Shown: positions 17,903 to 26,342 of the stretch, piece by piece
Layout: each line of letters opens with the position of its first letter
Position numbering within the stretch: the first letter of the stretch is position 1
Position numbers and translations under genes: made by a program
Origin: Paenibacillus sp. TCA20
Lineage (GTDB): Bacteria; Bacillota; Bacilli; Paenibacillales; Paenibacillaceae
Direction of reading: 5' to 3'
NCBI RefSeq assembly: GCF_000732325.1
Contig: NZ_BBIW01000003.1
Coordinates: forward strand, 484,610 to 548,609
Length of the DNA stretch: 64,000 nucleotides
The notes under the pieces: generated by a model
Databases searched by the model: none
What the model was told of the DNA's origin: nothing
What the model saw: only the letters and a program-made list of their open reading frames with translations

Positions 17903-19397
17903 TTGGTTGAAGGAGATTTTAATCGGGGTCGTTCCGGTCGTACTTCTTTTTCTGGTCTTTATAGGAGTTAATATTATTCCAGTACTGCTTATTGCCCTGC
18001 TTGCAGGGGGCGTGGTGTTCCTGATGCAGACACGCGGCGGACTCGCGGTCGGTGCCAGCAGTGAGAAGAAGCGCAAGAAGGCTGGTCCCGCCAAGCTTAC
18101 CTTCGAGGAAATTGGAGGACAGGACAGCGCCAAGCAGGAGCTCCGTGAAGCGCTGGACTTTTTGGTTAGACATGAAGAAATTCAGAAGTTTGGCATTCGC
18201 CCACTAAAGGGTATTTTGCTGACAGGCCCTCCGGGTACGGGGAAGACACTGATGGCGAAGGCGGCTGCACATTACACCAATTCTGTATTTATTGCAGCTG
18301 CCGGCAGTGAGTTTGTTGAAATGTATGTTGGTGTCGGGGCAGGACGTATCCGTGAATTATTTAAAGATGCCAGAGCTCGGGCTGCCAAGGAAAACAAAGA
18401 AAACGCCATTATTTTTATTGATGAGATCGATGTCATCGGCGGCAAAAGAGAGGGCGGCCAGCAGCGTGAATATGATCAGACTCTGAACCAGCTGCTTACG
18501 GAGATGGACGGTATATACAACTCTGATGCACCCCGCATTCTGATTATCGCAGCGACGAACCGCAAAGAAATGCTCGACAGCGCACTTCTTCGTCCGGGTC
18601 GTTTTGACCGCCATATCCAAGTGGAGCTTCCGGATAAGAAAGGGCGCAAGCATATTCTGGAGCTGCATGCCAAAAATAAACCGCTTGCTGAGGATGTAAG
18701 CTTGGACAAAATAGCTGAAGAATCGTATGGCTTCTCCGGGGCGCAGCTCGAGAGCTTGATGAATGAGGCTGCAATCTATGCAATGCGGGATAGTCTGGAA
18801 TTTATTACGCAGCGGAACCTGTCTATGGCTATAGATAAAGTGATGATGGGTGAGAAGACAGACCGTGAATCCAATGCAGACGAGAAGAAGCGGGTTGCCA
18901 TTCATGAGCTCGGACATGCGATTGCAGCAGAAGCAGTTCGACCGAACAGTGTGGGCCAGGTAGCACTCAGTCCGCGGGGACAGGCACTCGGTTATGTTCG
19001 ACATAATCCGCAGGAAGAGCAGTACTTATATACGAAGGATTTTCTTGAAGCTCAGATTATGATTGCACTCGGTGGTGCTGCTGCCGAGGAAATTTATTAT
19101 GGAGGGCGGAGCACCGGTTCCAGAAATGACTTTGAGCAATCGCTCGATATTGTCAAAACCATGATCAGCTCTGGACTGACCTCGCTCGGCATTGTTAATC
19201 TTGACATGGTATCCCAGGAAGACATGATGCGTGAGAATAACTACATCTTGAATGAGCTGTTTGCCCGTACAAAAGAGCTGCTCCATGAGCACGCAGCCAT
19301 CTTTGATGAGTCGCTGGACATTCTCATGAAGGAAGAAGTGTTGTCCGGTGGTCAATTCCGTGAATTATTTAAGAAAAATGCACTTTTGCCAGCATAA
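17895..19397 (+). CDS. Short FtsH-like membrane AAA metalloprotease
   Basis: A 500-residue protein. Residues 8-45 form a membrane hairpin with almost no external loop. The AAA module has Walker A GPPGTGKT (111-118), the MYVGVGAGR pore/linker region, Walker B AIIFIDEID and arginine fingers in RPGRFDR. The M41 peptidase has HELGH (337-341) and a third zinc ligand Asp412 in RNDFEQ. It is thus catalytically complete but lacks the roughly 70-residue extracytoplasmic domain of housekeeping FtsH and its long C-terminal tail. The start ATG 17895 lies inside the end of the preceding gene; longer in-frame starts lack a ribosome binding site. Probably a specialised paralogue. Confidence 0.85.
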   Translation: MPNWLKEILIGVVPVVLLFLVFIGVNIIPVLLIALLAGGVVFLMQTRGGLAVGASSEKKRKKAGPAKLTFEEIGGQDSAKQELREALDFLVRHEEIQKFGIRPLKGILLTGPPGTGKTLMAKAAAHYTNSVFIAAAGSEFVEMYVGVGAGRIRELFKDARARAAKENKENAIIFIDEIDVIGGKREGGQQREYDQTLNQLLTEMDGIYNSDAPRILIIAATNRKEMLDSALLRPGRFDRHIQVELPDKKGRKHILELHAKNKPLAEDVSLDKIAEESYGFSGAQLESLMNEAAIYAMRDSLEFITQRNLSMAIDKVMMGEKTDRESNADEKKRVAIHELGHAIAAEAVRPNSVGQVALSPRGQALGYVRHNPQEEQYLYTKDFLEAQIMIALGGAAAEEIYYGGRSTGSRNDFEQSLDIVKTMISSGLTSLGIVNLDMVSQEDMMRENNYILNELFARTKELLHEHAAIFDESLDILMKEEVLSGGQFRELFKKNALLPA

Positions 19398-19420
19398 TTA
19401 TTTATGCTGGTTATTTTTTT
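19389..19420 (+). terminator. Terminator of the FtsH-like gene
   Basis: CCAGCATA / TATGCTGG hairpin overlapping the stop codon, then a run of T. Confidence 0.85.
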
Positions 19421-19533
19421 TACTTTTGATTCATGCTAAGATATTATTATATGTTGGGTCATAAAAATGTATTTTTCGACAAAGAAGAATACAAACTATT
19501 CAGAAGAGACCAGGAAGGGATGGAGCAGTAACC

Positions 19534-20403
19534 ATGTTGTTTAAAAAGATAGGAGTTATCGGCGGAGGTACGATGGGTCAAAGTATTGCTGAAATGCTGG
19601 CAGCTAAAGGCCTCGACGTTATGCTGGTAGAGCTTTCCCCGAATAAGCTTGATTATTCCATCGGAATGATCGAGACAGGGTTAGATAAAAAATTGGAGAA
19701 GTGGGCAATTACCCAAGCAGAGAAAAAATTGATCTTATCTAGAATTCATAGAGCGAATCTTAGTGATCTGTCTGCTTGCGACTTGATTATAGAGACCATT
19801 ACTGAAGACCTGGAAGCAAAGATCAAATTGTTCAAACAGCTTGAGGAGATTGTGTCTGAAGATATCATTCTAACAAGTAATACTTCAACACTGAGCTTGA
19901 CTGAACTTGCAAGTTCTACAAATCATCCTGAGCGTGTGATCGGCCTGCACTGGATTTATCCGGTATCAAGTATCGATGTTGTCGAAATCATTCGTGGTCT
20001 TAAAACATCAGATGATACATTTGAGTTCACGAAGAAGTTTGCTGAGGAAGTATTGGAGAAAAAAGGCGTCATGGTCTATGAGTCTCCTGGATTCGTAACT
20101 TCCCGGCTTATTTGTCTGCATATCAATGAAGCCCTTCATCTGCTTGAAGAGGGCGTTGCATCTGCCGAGGATATCGATCAAGCGGTTCGGATTGGATACA
20201 AATTCCAGCATGGCCCATTTGAAATGGCAGATCGTTTTGGCCTCGATTCCGTTCATGCTGCACTTGACGGTATGTTCCGTGAGTTCGGCGAATTGAAATA
20301 CAGACCTTCCACTATACTTAAGAAAATGGTTCGCGCAGGGCAATTAGGTGTGAAGACGGGCGAAGGCTTCTTCAAGTATGACAAGGATGGTGACCGGATA
20401 TGA
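19534..20403 (+). CDS. 3-hydroxyacyl-CoA dehydrogenase (3-hydroxybutyryl-CoA type)
   Basis: A 289-residue NAD-dependent dehydrogenase with Rossmann motif GVIGGGTMGQSIA (7-19), the SNTSTLSLTEL serine region, catalytic-dyad-like GLHWIYP His and VVEIIRG Glu, and a C-terminal helical dimer domain (PGFVTSRL; GPFEMADRFGLD). Two family asparagines are replaced: HFFNP appears as HWIYP and the VNR position reads TSR, so the substrate is uncertain. It would interconvert acetoacetyl-CoA-like and 3-hydroxyacyl-CoA compounds. It overlaps ackA by 4 nt (ATGA), an operon linking acyl-CoA redox chemistry with acetate formation. Confidence 0.82.
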   Translation: MLFKKIGVIGGGTMGQSIAEMLAAKGLDVMLVELSPNKLDYSIGMIETGLDKKLEKWAITQAEKKLILSRIHRANLSDLSACDLIIETITEDLEAKIKLFKQLEEIVSEDIILTSNTSTLSLTELASSTNHPERVIGLHWIYPVSSIDVVEIIRGLKTSDDTFEFTKKFAEEVLEKKGVMVYESPGFVTSRLICLHINEALHLLEEGVASAEDIDQAVRIGYKFQHGPFEMADRFGLDSVHAALDGMFREFGELKYRPSTILKKMVRAGQLGVKTGEGFFKYDKDGDRI

Positions 20404-21605
20404 AAGTATTAGTAATTAATGCGGGAAGTTCTTCCCTGAAGTATCAAGTGTATGACATGACTGACGAGTCTGTTCTGGCTAAAGGCTTGGTTGAGCGGAT
20501 CGGAATGGATTCTTCCATTCTTACACATAAGCCGACAGGCAAAGAAGAAGTGACCGAAGTAAGCGAGATTCTGGAACATACGACAGCGATCCGTAAAGTA
20601 TTGGACAAGCTCGTACATGCTGAGCACGGCGTACTGTCTTCAATCGAAGAGATTCAAGCTGTCGGACACCGTGTTGTTCACGGCGGTGAATTCTTTAACG
20701 GATCTGCATTGGTTACAGATGAAGTCAAAGCGAAGATTCGTCAATTGATCGACCTTGCACCGCTTCATAATCCAGCTGCGATTATGGGTATTAATGCCGC
20801 TGAAGCCAATATGCCTGGAGTACCGCAAGTGGTTGTATTTGATACCGCATTCCATCAAACGATGCCGGAGTCTGCTTATCTATACGCAATTCCACGTGTA
20901 CTGTATAACAAGTACAAGGTTCGTCGTTATGGAGCCCATGGTACATCCCATTACTATGTAAGCCAGATCGCTGCTGAATTCTTGGAGCGTCCGATTGAGG
21001 ACCTGAAGATCATAACGTGCCATGTAGGTAACGGGGGAAGTCTTACAGCGATTCAAAATGGCGTGTCTGTCGATACATCCATGGGAATGACGCCTCTGGA
21101 AGGACTTATGATGGGAACGCGCAGCGGAGATCTTGATCCTGCGATTGTTCCATATGTCATGAACAAAGAGGACTTAACGCTGAATGAAGTGAACTCTATG
21201 CTTAACAAGCACAGTGGACTTCTTGCCATCTCTGGAATCAGCAGTGATATGCGTGAAATTACAGAGGGTATGGAGAACGGAGATCCGAATTCTACACTCG
21301 CATTCAACATGTACGAATATCGTCTTCGCAAGTACATCGGTTCCTATGCTGCGGCGATGAACGGAGTAGACGTCATTGTCTTCACTGCTGGGGTCGGAGA
21401 GAACTCTGTAGTCCTTCGTCAAAGAGTACTGGAGCAGTTGACTTATCTCGGAGTAGAGCTTGACGAGGAGCTGAACAAGATTCGTTCTGGCGAGCCTCGC
21501 CGTATTTCTACTGCGAATTCCAAAGTCGAAGTATTGATCATTCCAACGAATGAAGAGCTTGTTATTGCTCGCGACACGAATCGCATTGTAGAAGAGTCAA
21601 AGTAA
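20400..21605 (+). CDS. ackA: Acetate kinase AckA
   Basis: A 401-residue acetate/propionate-family kinase (ASKHA fold) that transfers phosphate between acetyl phosphate and ADP. It shows VINAGSSSLKYQ at the N-terminus, GHRVVHGG, FDTAFH, HVGNGGSLTAI and the GTRSGDLDP loop. Length matches AckA. The start ATG overlaps the stop of the dehydrogenase. Butyrate kinase was considered, but the sequence signatures and 400-residue length fit AckA better. Confidence 0.94.
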   Translation: MKVLVINAGSSSLKYQVYDMTDESVLAKGLVERIGMDSSILTHKPTGKEEVTEVSEILEHTTAIRKVLDKLVHAEHGVLSSIEEIQAVGHRVVHGGEFFNGSALVTDEVKAKIRQLIDLAPLHNPAAIMGINAAEANMPGVPQVVVFDTAFHQTMPESAYLYAIPRVLYNKYKVRRYGAHGTSHYYVSQIAAEFLERPIEDLKIITCHVGNGGSLTAIQNGVSVDTSMGMTPLEGLMMGTRSGDLDPAIVPYVMNKEDLTLNEVNSMLNKHSGLLAISGISSDMREITEGMENGDPNSTLAFNMYEYRLRKYIGSYAAAMNGVDVIVFTAGVGENSVVLRQRVLEQLTYLGVELDEELNKIRSGEPRRISTANSKVEVLIIPTNEELVIARDTNRIVEESK

Positions 21606-21646
21606 CATTTGAATTTGAATTTTAATAGAACGGGGAGAGATGAGAC

Positions 21647-22942
21647 ATGAGCACAAAGAGCGACATTCGCCATGTCAGTCAGCACGTTGGAGAAACGGTA
21701 ACGATTGGTGCTTGGATTAACAATAAGCGCTCCAGCGGCAAAATACAGTTTTTGCAGCTTCGAGATGGTACGGGCTATATCCAAGGGGTTGTTGTAAAAA
21801 GCGAGGTTTCTGAGGAAATCTGGAATAATGCGAAGAGCTTGACTCAGGAAAGCTCACTATATGTAACAGGTGTGATTCGAGAGGAGCCACGCAGTCAATC
21901 CGGATATGAAATGACCGTGACGGATATCGAAATCATTCACTTAACAGAGAATTATCCGATTACTCCTAAAGAGCATGGGGTCGACTTCCTAATGGATCAT
22001 CGCCATCTGTGGCTGCGTTCATCCAAGCAGCGTGCGATTATGATTATCCGTGCCGAGATCATTCGTGCGGTTCAGGAGTACTTTGATACGAACGGATTTA
22101 CGATCGTGGATCCACCGATTTTGACTCCTTCTTCTGCAGAAGGAACAACGAATTTATTCCATATCAAATATTTCGATGAGGATGCATATTTGACGCAGAG
22201 CGGTCAGCTGTACATGGAAGCTGCTGCAATGGCGCTTGGTAAAGTGTATTCCTTCGGACCGACGTTCCGTGCAGAGAAATCCAAGACACGCCGTCATTTG
22301 ATCGAATTCTGGATGATTGAGCCGGAGATGGCCTTCGTAGATCATGAAGAGAGTCTGCGTATCCAGGAGCAATTCATCGCTCATGTTGTACAGTCAGTAG
22401 TGAAGAACTGCCGTACAGAGCTTGAAAGTATCGGACGTGATGTTTCCAAGCTGGAGAATGTTACAGCTCCATTCCCGCGGATCACTTATGACGATGCGAT
22501 CCAATTCCTCCAAGGCGAAGGCTTTGATATTCCTTGGGGTGAAGATTTTGGTGCGCCGCATGAAACGGCAATTGCAGAGAAATATGACAAGCCTGTATTT
22601 ATTACCCATTATCCAGCCGGAATCAAAGCATTCTACATGAAGCCAGATCCGAATCGTCCTGAGGTCGTTCTATGTGCTGATATGATCGCTCCTGAAGGCT
22701 ATGGAGAAATTATTGGGGGCTCCCAGCGTATTGATGATCCGAAGCTGATGGAAGAACGCTTTGAGGAGCATAATCTCTCACGTGAAGCTTATCAGTGGTA
22801 TTTGGATCTTCGTACGTACGGCTCAGTACCTCACTCCGGATTCGGACTTGGACTTGAGCGGACAGTAGCTTGGATTTGCGGACTTGACCATGTTCGTGAG
22901 ACGATTCCGTTCCCACGGATGCTGTATCGTCTATATCCATAA
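21647..22942 (+). CDS. asnS: Asparaginyl-tRNA synthetase AsnS
   Basis: A 431-residue class II synthetase: an OB-fold anticodon domain (residues 15-115), class II motif 1 near DHRHLWLRS, motif 2 [16 protein letters not shown] and motif 3 [12 protein letters not shown]. The missing insertions and the small size separate it from LysS and bacterial AspS. It charges tRNA-Asn. Only 41 nt separate it from ackA with no hairpin, and dnaD follows after 17 nt, the conserved asnS-dnaD pair. Confidence 0.94.
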   Translation: MSTKSDIRHVSQHVGETVTIGAWINNKRSSGKIQFLQLRDGTGYIQGVVVKSEVSEEIWNNAKSLTQESSLYVTGVIREEPRSQSGYEMTVTDIEIIHLTENYPITPKEHGVDFLMDHRHLWLRSSKQRAIMIIRAEIIRAVQEYFDTNGFTIVDPPILTPSSAEGTTNLFHIKYFDEDAYLTQSGQLYMEAAAMALGKVYSFGPTFRAEKSKTRRHLIEFWMIEPEMAFVDHEESLRIQEQFIAHVVQSVVKNCRTELESIGRDVSKLENVTAPFPRITYDDAIQFLQGEGFDIPWGEDFGAPHETAIAEKYDKPVFITHYPAGIKAFYMKPDPNRPEVVLCADMIAPEGYGEIIGGSQRIDDPKLMEERFEEHNLSREAYQWYLDLRTYGSVPHSGFGLGLERTVAWICGLDHVRETIPFPRMLYRLYP

Positions 22943-22959
22943 GTCCAGGAGGAATATGA

Positions 22960-23667
22960 ATGAGCGAACCTAGCGTAGGAACTTGGGCGGACGGTGTCGC
23001 TTACGGCATGGCAACGGGAAGCATCCAGCTTCCCTATGCACTGCTTCGTTATCATGCCCGGCTGGGATTATCAGAAGGAGAAGTACTGCTTATAGAGCAT
23101 TTGCTTGGATTTCAGCAGGTGGAGGGAAATGAATTTCCGACGCTTCAGGAGCTGGCAGATCGAATGGGAATCATGCCTGATGAGATAGCCAAACGGCTTC
23201 AGCGGCTTATGAAGGAAGGGTTTATTCGGATAGAAGAGGACATGGATGCTGTGCAAGGCATTCAGTATGAACGATATAATCTGATCGGGTTGTATACCAT
23301 ATTGGCTCAGTGCTTGTCAGAGGACCGAGCCACTTCTCTGTCGAAGTCATCTGTCCGCAGCCGTTCCTTGGAGAATGCCATGAATCCGCCTGCTGAGGAG
23401 CAAGAGGAGAAGAACATCTTCCGTATTTTTGAGAAGGAATTCGGCAGACCCTTATCTCCAATGGAGCTGGAGCGGATTTCCAGCTGGCTGGATCAAGATC
23501 GATATCCTGATGAGTTAATTCTGCTGGCGCTAAAAGAAGCGGTATTTGCCGGCAAAGTGCACTTTACGTATATCGACCGTATATTGCTTGAATGGAGCCG
23601 CAACCGGGTTAGAACACCACAGGATGTTAAAGCTTATGCAGCTCGTTTTCGCAATGGAGGTCGTTAA
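22960..23667 (+). CDS. dnaD: DNA replication initiation protein DnaD
   Basis: A 235-residue protein. An N-terminal winged-helix domain (residues about 20-110, with FPTLQELADRMGI) is followed by a linker and a C-terminal DnaB/DnaD domain (FRIFEKEFGRPLSPMELERISSWL, ending in an ILLEWSRNRVRT motif). DnaD helps load the replicative helicase at oriC and restart sites. It follows asnS as in B. subtilis; nth, normally next, lies 18 kb away. Confidence 0.93.
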   Translation: MSEPSVGTWADGVAYGMATGSIQLPYALLRYHARLGLSEGEVLLIEHLLGFQQVEGNEFPTLQELADRMGIMPDEIAKRLQRLMKEGFIRIEEDMDAVQGIQYERYNLIGLYTILAQCLSEDRATSLSKSSVRSRSLENAMNPPAEEQEEKNIFRIFEKEFGRPLSPMELERISSWLDQDRYPDELILLALKEAVFAGKVHFTYIDRILLEWSRNRVRTPQDVKAYAARFRNGGR

Positions 23668-23691
23668 ATAAATATCTGTTATTTATTCGAG

Positions 23692-23726
23692 ATAGACATT
23701 CCTTAATTTGAGGGGTGTCTATTTTT
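23692..23726 (+). terminator. Terminator of dnaD
   Basis: ATAGACATTCC pairs with GGGGTGTCTAT with two G-T wobbles, then a T run. It ends the asnS-dnaD transcript and argues against the TTG at 23725 being a gene start. Confidence 0.8.
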
Positions 23727-23761
23727 GTTGCAATACTTCAGAATAACAACCATAGAAATCT

Positions 23762-23798
23762 ATTTCAAAAACACCTATAGATTTATGAAATTGATTCA
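23762..23798 (-). repeat. Dispersed palindromic repeat, copy A
   Basis: Contains TTATGAAATTGATTCA and, in reverse complement, matches copies B and C including the GGTG and TTTGAAA-type blocks. It sits between the dnaD terminator and the ECF sigma gene. Confidence 0.6.
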
Positions 23799-23877
23799 CA
23801 CGAAGTTTTTTTTGATAATAATGCAGGGTTATTCAAATCGCGGTCGTCTATTTAAGTGGGGAAGGAGGAGAGAAGCC

Positions 23878-24429
23878 ATTGATGAAGCAAGTTTGATCGA
23901 TCAAATATTAAAGGGTGACCATGCCAAGTTTCGCGAAATTATTGATCGCTATGGAAGGCATGTGTATCAGGTAACTTACTCCGTGCTTCACCAGGCACAG
24001 GATGCGGAGGACGCAGCACAGGAAGCGTTTATTCAAGTCTTTAAATCTCTCCCCCAGTACCGATCTGAAGGATTCAAGACATGGATCACCCGAATTGCTC
24101 TACATAAGGCAATTGACTTAAAAAGAAAATTAAATCGCAGGGAGGCAGAGGTGGTTGGCCGTGAGGATGAGGTTGTACAAATGGCCGATCACCAGGCTGA
24201 TATCATACATCAGCTGTTAAAGAAGGAGAGAAAAGAGACGCTGCTTCACAAAATATCTTCACTTCCGGCTCAGCATCGCGATATTATTGTTGATTTTTAT
24301 CTGAAAGAAAAAAATTATGAACAAATTGCAGAAGAATCACAAATTGCCATAAAAACTGTAGAATCCAGACTATATCGGGCACGTCAGTGGATTAGAGCGC
24401 ATTGGAAGGAGGGATCTTGGCGTGAATAA
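23878..24429 (+). CDS. ECF-type RNA polymerase sigma factor
   Basis: A sigma-70 family factor of about 183 residues with region 2 (FREIIDRYGRHVYQ; DAEDAAQEAFIQVF; FKTWITRIALHKAID) and region 4 (LPAQHRDIIVDFYL; YEQIAEESQIAIKTVESRLYRARQWI). The perfect AAGGAGG at 23862-23868 lies 9 nt before ATT 23878, and the protein then begins (M)DEASLIDQ as expected for ECF sigmas, so an AUU start is likely. Conventional alternatives are ATG 23821, without a ribosome binding site, or TTG 23893, 24 nt from it and trimming the helix. It overlaps its putative anti-sigma gene by 8 nt. Regulon unknown. Confidence 0.82.
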   Translation: MDEASLIDQILKGDHAKFREIIDRYGRHVYQVTYSVLHQAQDAEDAAQEAFIQVFKSLPQYRSEGFKTWITRIALHKAIDLKRKLNRREAEVVGREDEVVQMADHQADIIHQLLKKERKETLLHKISSLPAQHRDIIVDFYLKEKNYEQIAEESQIAIKTVESRLYRARQWIRAHWKEGSWRE

Positions 24430-24892
24430 ACAAGAACAGCAAGACTGGAAACGATATATTCAAGGCGAACTGCCGGCGCACGAGCGTGAAGCGATGGATC
24501 AACGTCTGCTAGAGGATCATGAAGCACTTGAGACTTATCTGGCCGTACTTGAACACTTCTCAGACACAGGATTAAGGGATGCAGAAGCCTTTGAGCAGCA
24601 AGTCATGAGCCAGATCGAGCGTGAGTACAAGCAACTACAATCAAGCTCCAGTCGTAGAAACATCCAGTTCAGAAAATGGTCGAATAATAAGCTGGTCCAT
24701 TATACCCTTGCCGCCTCCATAACGCTGCTATTCTTATCTACAGGCGTATTTGACCGAATGTTACCCGGGCAGTTAAACGTGGATTCAGGAGATAAACAGC
24801 CCTATAGCGAACAAATGGTGAGGAAAGCAACCCATTGGCTTGATGAAATTAAGCCTGAGCCGAATCAATTTCATCAATCAATAAAAAGGTGA
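24422..24892 (+). CDS. Putative membrane anti-sigma factor
   Basis: A 156-residue protein. The acidic, helical cytoplasmic N-terminus (residues 1-85; YIQGELPAHEREAMDQRLLED) resembles anti-sigma domains, then comes one membrane span (about 91-110) and a short outer tail of about 45 residues. It has no cysteine, so it is not a zinc-binding anti-sigma. The start is GTG 24422, inside the sigma gene and preceded by GGAGGG, the usual arrangement for a sigma and its inhibitor. The last codons fall inside copy B of a dispersed repeat. Confidence 0.75.
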   Translation: MNKQEQQDWKRYIQGELPAHEREAMDQRLLEDHEALETYLAVLEHFSDTGLRDAEAFEQQVMSQIEREYKQLQSSSSRRNIQFRKWSNNKLVHYTLAASITLLFLSTGVFDRMLPGQLNVDSGDKQPYSEQMVRKATHWLDEIKPEPNQFHQSIKR

Positions 24893-24901
24893 ATTTGAAA
24901 C
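24862..24901 (+). repeat. Dispersed palindromic repeat, copy B
   Basis: About 38 of 41 bases match copy C near 56.58 kb, including GAATCAATTTCAT and AAAAAGGTGAATTTGAAAC. It overlaps the last codons of the anti-sigma gene. Confidence 0.7.
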
Positions 24902-24922
24902 TATAATTAAAAGGTGAAAGGA

Positions 24923-26206
24923 ATGAAGAATGTGCAGCAAGATCGCAGCAAGCTGCTGGCTTTTCTGCTTAACATGGTGCCTGGTTTGGGGCATTACTAC
25001 TATAGAAGCCGCGTGAAGGGATTTATTTATGGATTTATATTTTTTGGGCTGTTAGGGATCGGTTTTCTTTCGCTTATTGGTGGAGGGGAGGAAGTGACCT
25101 TACTCTGTATTTTTGCTGCAGGAATTATATGGTTAATCAGTATGTTTGATCTCGTCATCAAGCTCATCCGAGAGCCGGATCCGCAGGCATATCCACATTA
25201 TCCAGGGTACCCGAATCACATTCCGCATGAGAAAATGTACTACGGACATGAAGGAATACAAGGTGAACCCGATATTCCCTTTCATAATCCGGAGGATCCG
25301 GGAGTTCCTCCTTCATACGGATTTCCGCCGCACGAAGGATATGTTTATCCAGATCAGGGAAGGGGACGCGGCAAGGAAAGTGAACGGTTCTATACCATTC
25401 TCTTATCCTTTGTTCCCGGCTTAGGCCATTTGCATCTTGGACTGCTGCAGCGGGGATTATCCTTTCTCATCGGGTTCTTTGGACTCGGTATTATGCTGGT
25501 TTTTGTCACTGCCATTACAGGACAGGAAATCTTTCTTCTCTTCCTGCTGCTGCTGCCGATCATGTGGCTGTACTGTATGTTTGATGCGGTGCAGCATGTG
25601 AACCGGAAGCAAGCCGGTGAGATTCTGGAGGACAAGACGTTATTCGAGCAGCTTGAACATGGCACAAGCACAGGCAAGAAGAGCAAAGTCATTGCAACCC
25701 TGCTGGCAGCATTTCCAGGAGCAGGACATATGTATCTTGGACTGCAAAAAAGAGGATTGCAGCTAATGCTGATCTTCCTAGGAAGCATTTATGTTCTAGA
25801 TTTACTTGGTTTGTCCTTGTTTCTTTTTCTCATTCCGATTATTTGGTTTTATAGCTTTTTTGATGGATTACAGCAGTCGAGTAAGTATGGAAGAGAGCGC
25901 CTATATGATAAACCGGTCATTGAGAGCTGGACCCGATATCAGAAATGGATTGGGATTGCCCTGTTGTTCCTGGGTGTTTACTATATACTAGTCCGGCTTG
26001 TTGTTCCTGAGTTTGGAGATCCGTTTGGAGCTTACATCTATCGCATCCAGTCGCACATGAATACGATCATTGTATCTTTGCTGCTCATTGGCGGAGGCAT
26101 CAAATTGTTATTTAAGCCGAGTAGAAGAGAATATGATGGGGAGCAGCTTCTTAGAGATTTGGAACGTGATTTCGAAGGCTCGCCATTTTCCGACGAACGC
26201 AAATAA
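24923..26206 (+). CDS. Triple-repeat multi-pass membrane protein
   Basis: A 427-residue membrane protein with three copies of one unit: PGLGHYYYRSRVKG (near residue 20), PGLGHLHLGLLQRG (near 165) and PGAGHMYLGLQKRG (near 265). Each is followed by two hydrophobic helices and a W-x-x-S/C-x-F-D segment (LISMFDLVIKL, LYCMFDAVQHV, FYSFFDGLQQS). The units resemble TM2-type domains. A Pro/His/Tyr/Gly-rich hydrophilic linker separates the first two, and one or two extra spans close the protein. It lies 30 nt after the anti-sigma gene and is probably part of that module. ATG 24923 is preferred over GTG 24914 from ribosome binding site spacing. Function unknown. Confidence 0.7.
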   Translation: MKNVQQDRSKLLAFLLNMVPGLGHYYYRSRVKGFIYGFIFFGLLGIGFLSLIGGGEEVTLLCIFAAGIIWLISMFDLVIKLIREPDPQAYPHYPGYPNHIPHEKMYYGHEGIQGEPDIPFHNPEDPGVPPSYGFPPHEGYVYPDQGRGRGKESERFYTILLSFVPGLGHLHLGLLQRGLSFLIGFFGLGIMLVFVTAITGQEIFLLFLLLLPIMWLYCMFDAVQHVNRKQAGEILEDKTLFEQLEHGTSTGKKSKVIATLLAAFPGAGHMYLGLQKRGLQLMLIFLGSIYVLDLLGLSLFLFLIPIIWFYSFFDGLQQSSKYGRERLYDKPVIESWTRYQKWIGIALLFLGVYYILVRLVVPEFGDPFGAYIYRIQSHMNTIIVSLLLIGGGIKLLFKPSRREYDGEQLLRDLERDFEGSPFSDERK

Positions 26207-26224
26207 GAGTGGTTCAGAAAAAAG

Positions 26225-26268
26225 ACCGGAGGAAGCATCACCGTTTAACAGGTGATCTTTCCTCCGGT
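26225..26268 (-). terminator. Bidirectional terminator between the membrane-protein gene and proC
   Basis: ACCGGAGGAA / TTCCTCCGGT with an inner CATCACC / GGTGAT stem. The minus strand continues into TCTTTTTTC, a strong tail for proC; the plus-strand tail is weaker. Confidence 0.8.
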
Positions 26269-26342
26269 TCTCTATTATAACTAGCCTGCATAGCCGCATC
26301 ATACATAGGATGATCCAAATAGATGATCTGCTTATTCTATCC

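Noticed and set aside
18357..19004. Minus-strand ORF of 215 codons
   Set aside because: Shadow of the FtsH-like gene, whose AAA and M41 motifs are intact on the plus strand.
19421..19533. Rex operator upstream of the dehydrogenase-ackA operon
   Set aside because: I looked for TTGTGA-N6-TCACAA because rex lies nearby and the genes are fermentative; nothing close to it is present.
23725..23877. N-terminal extension of the sigma factor from TTG 23725
   Set aside because: This TTG lies in the T run of the dnaD terminator, and the extension has no sigma-like sequence.
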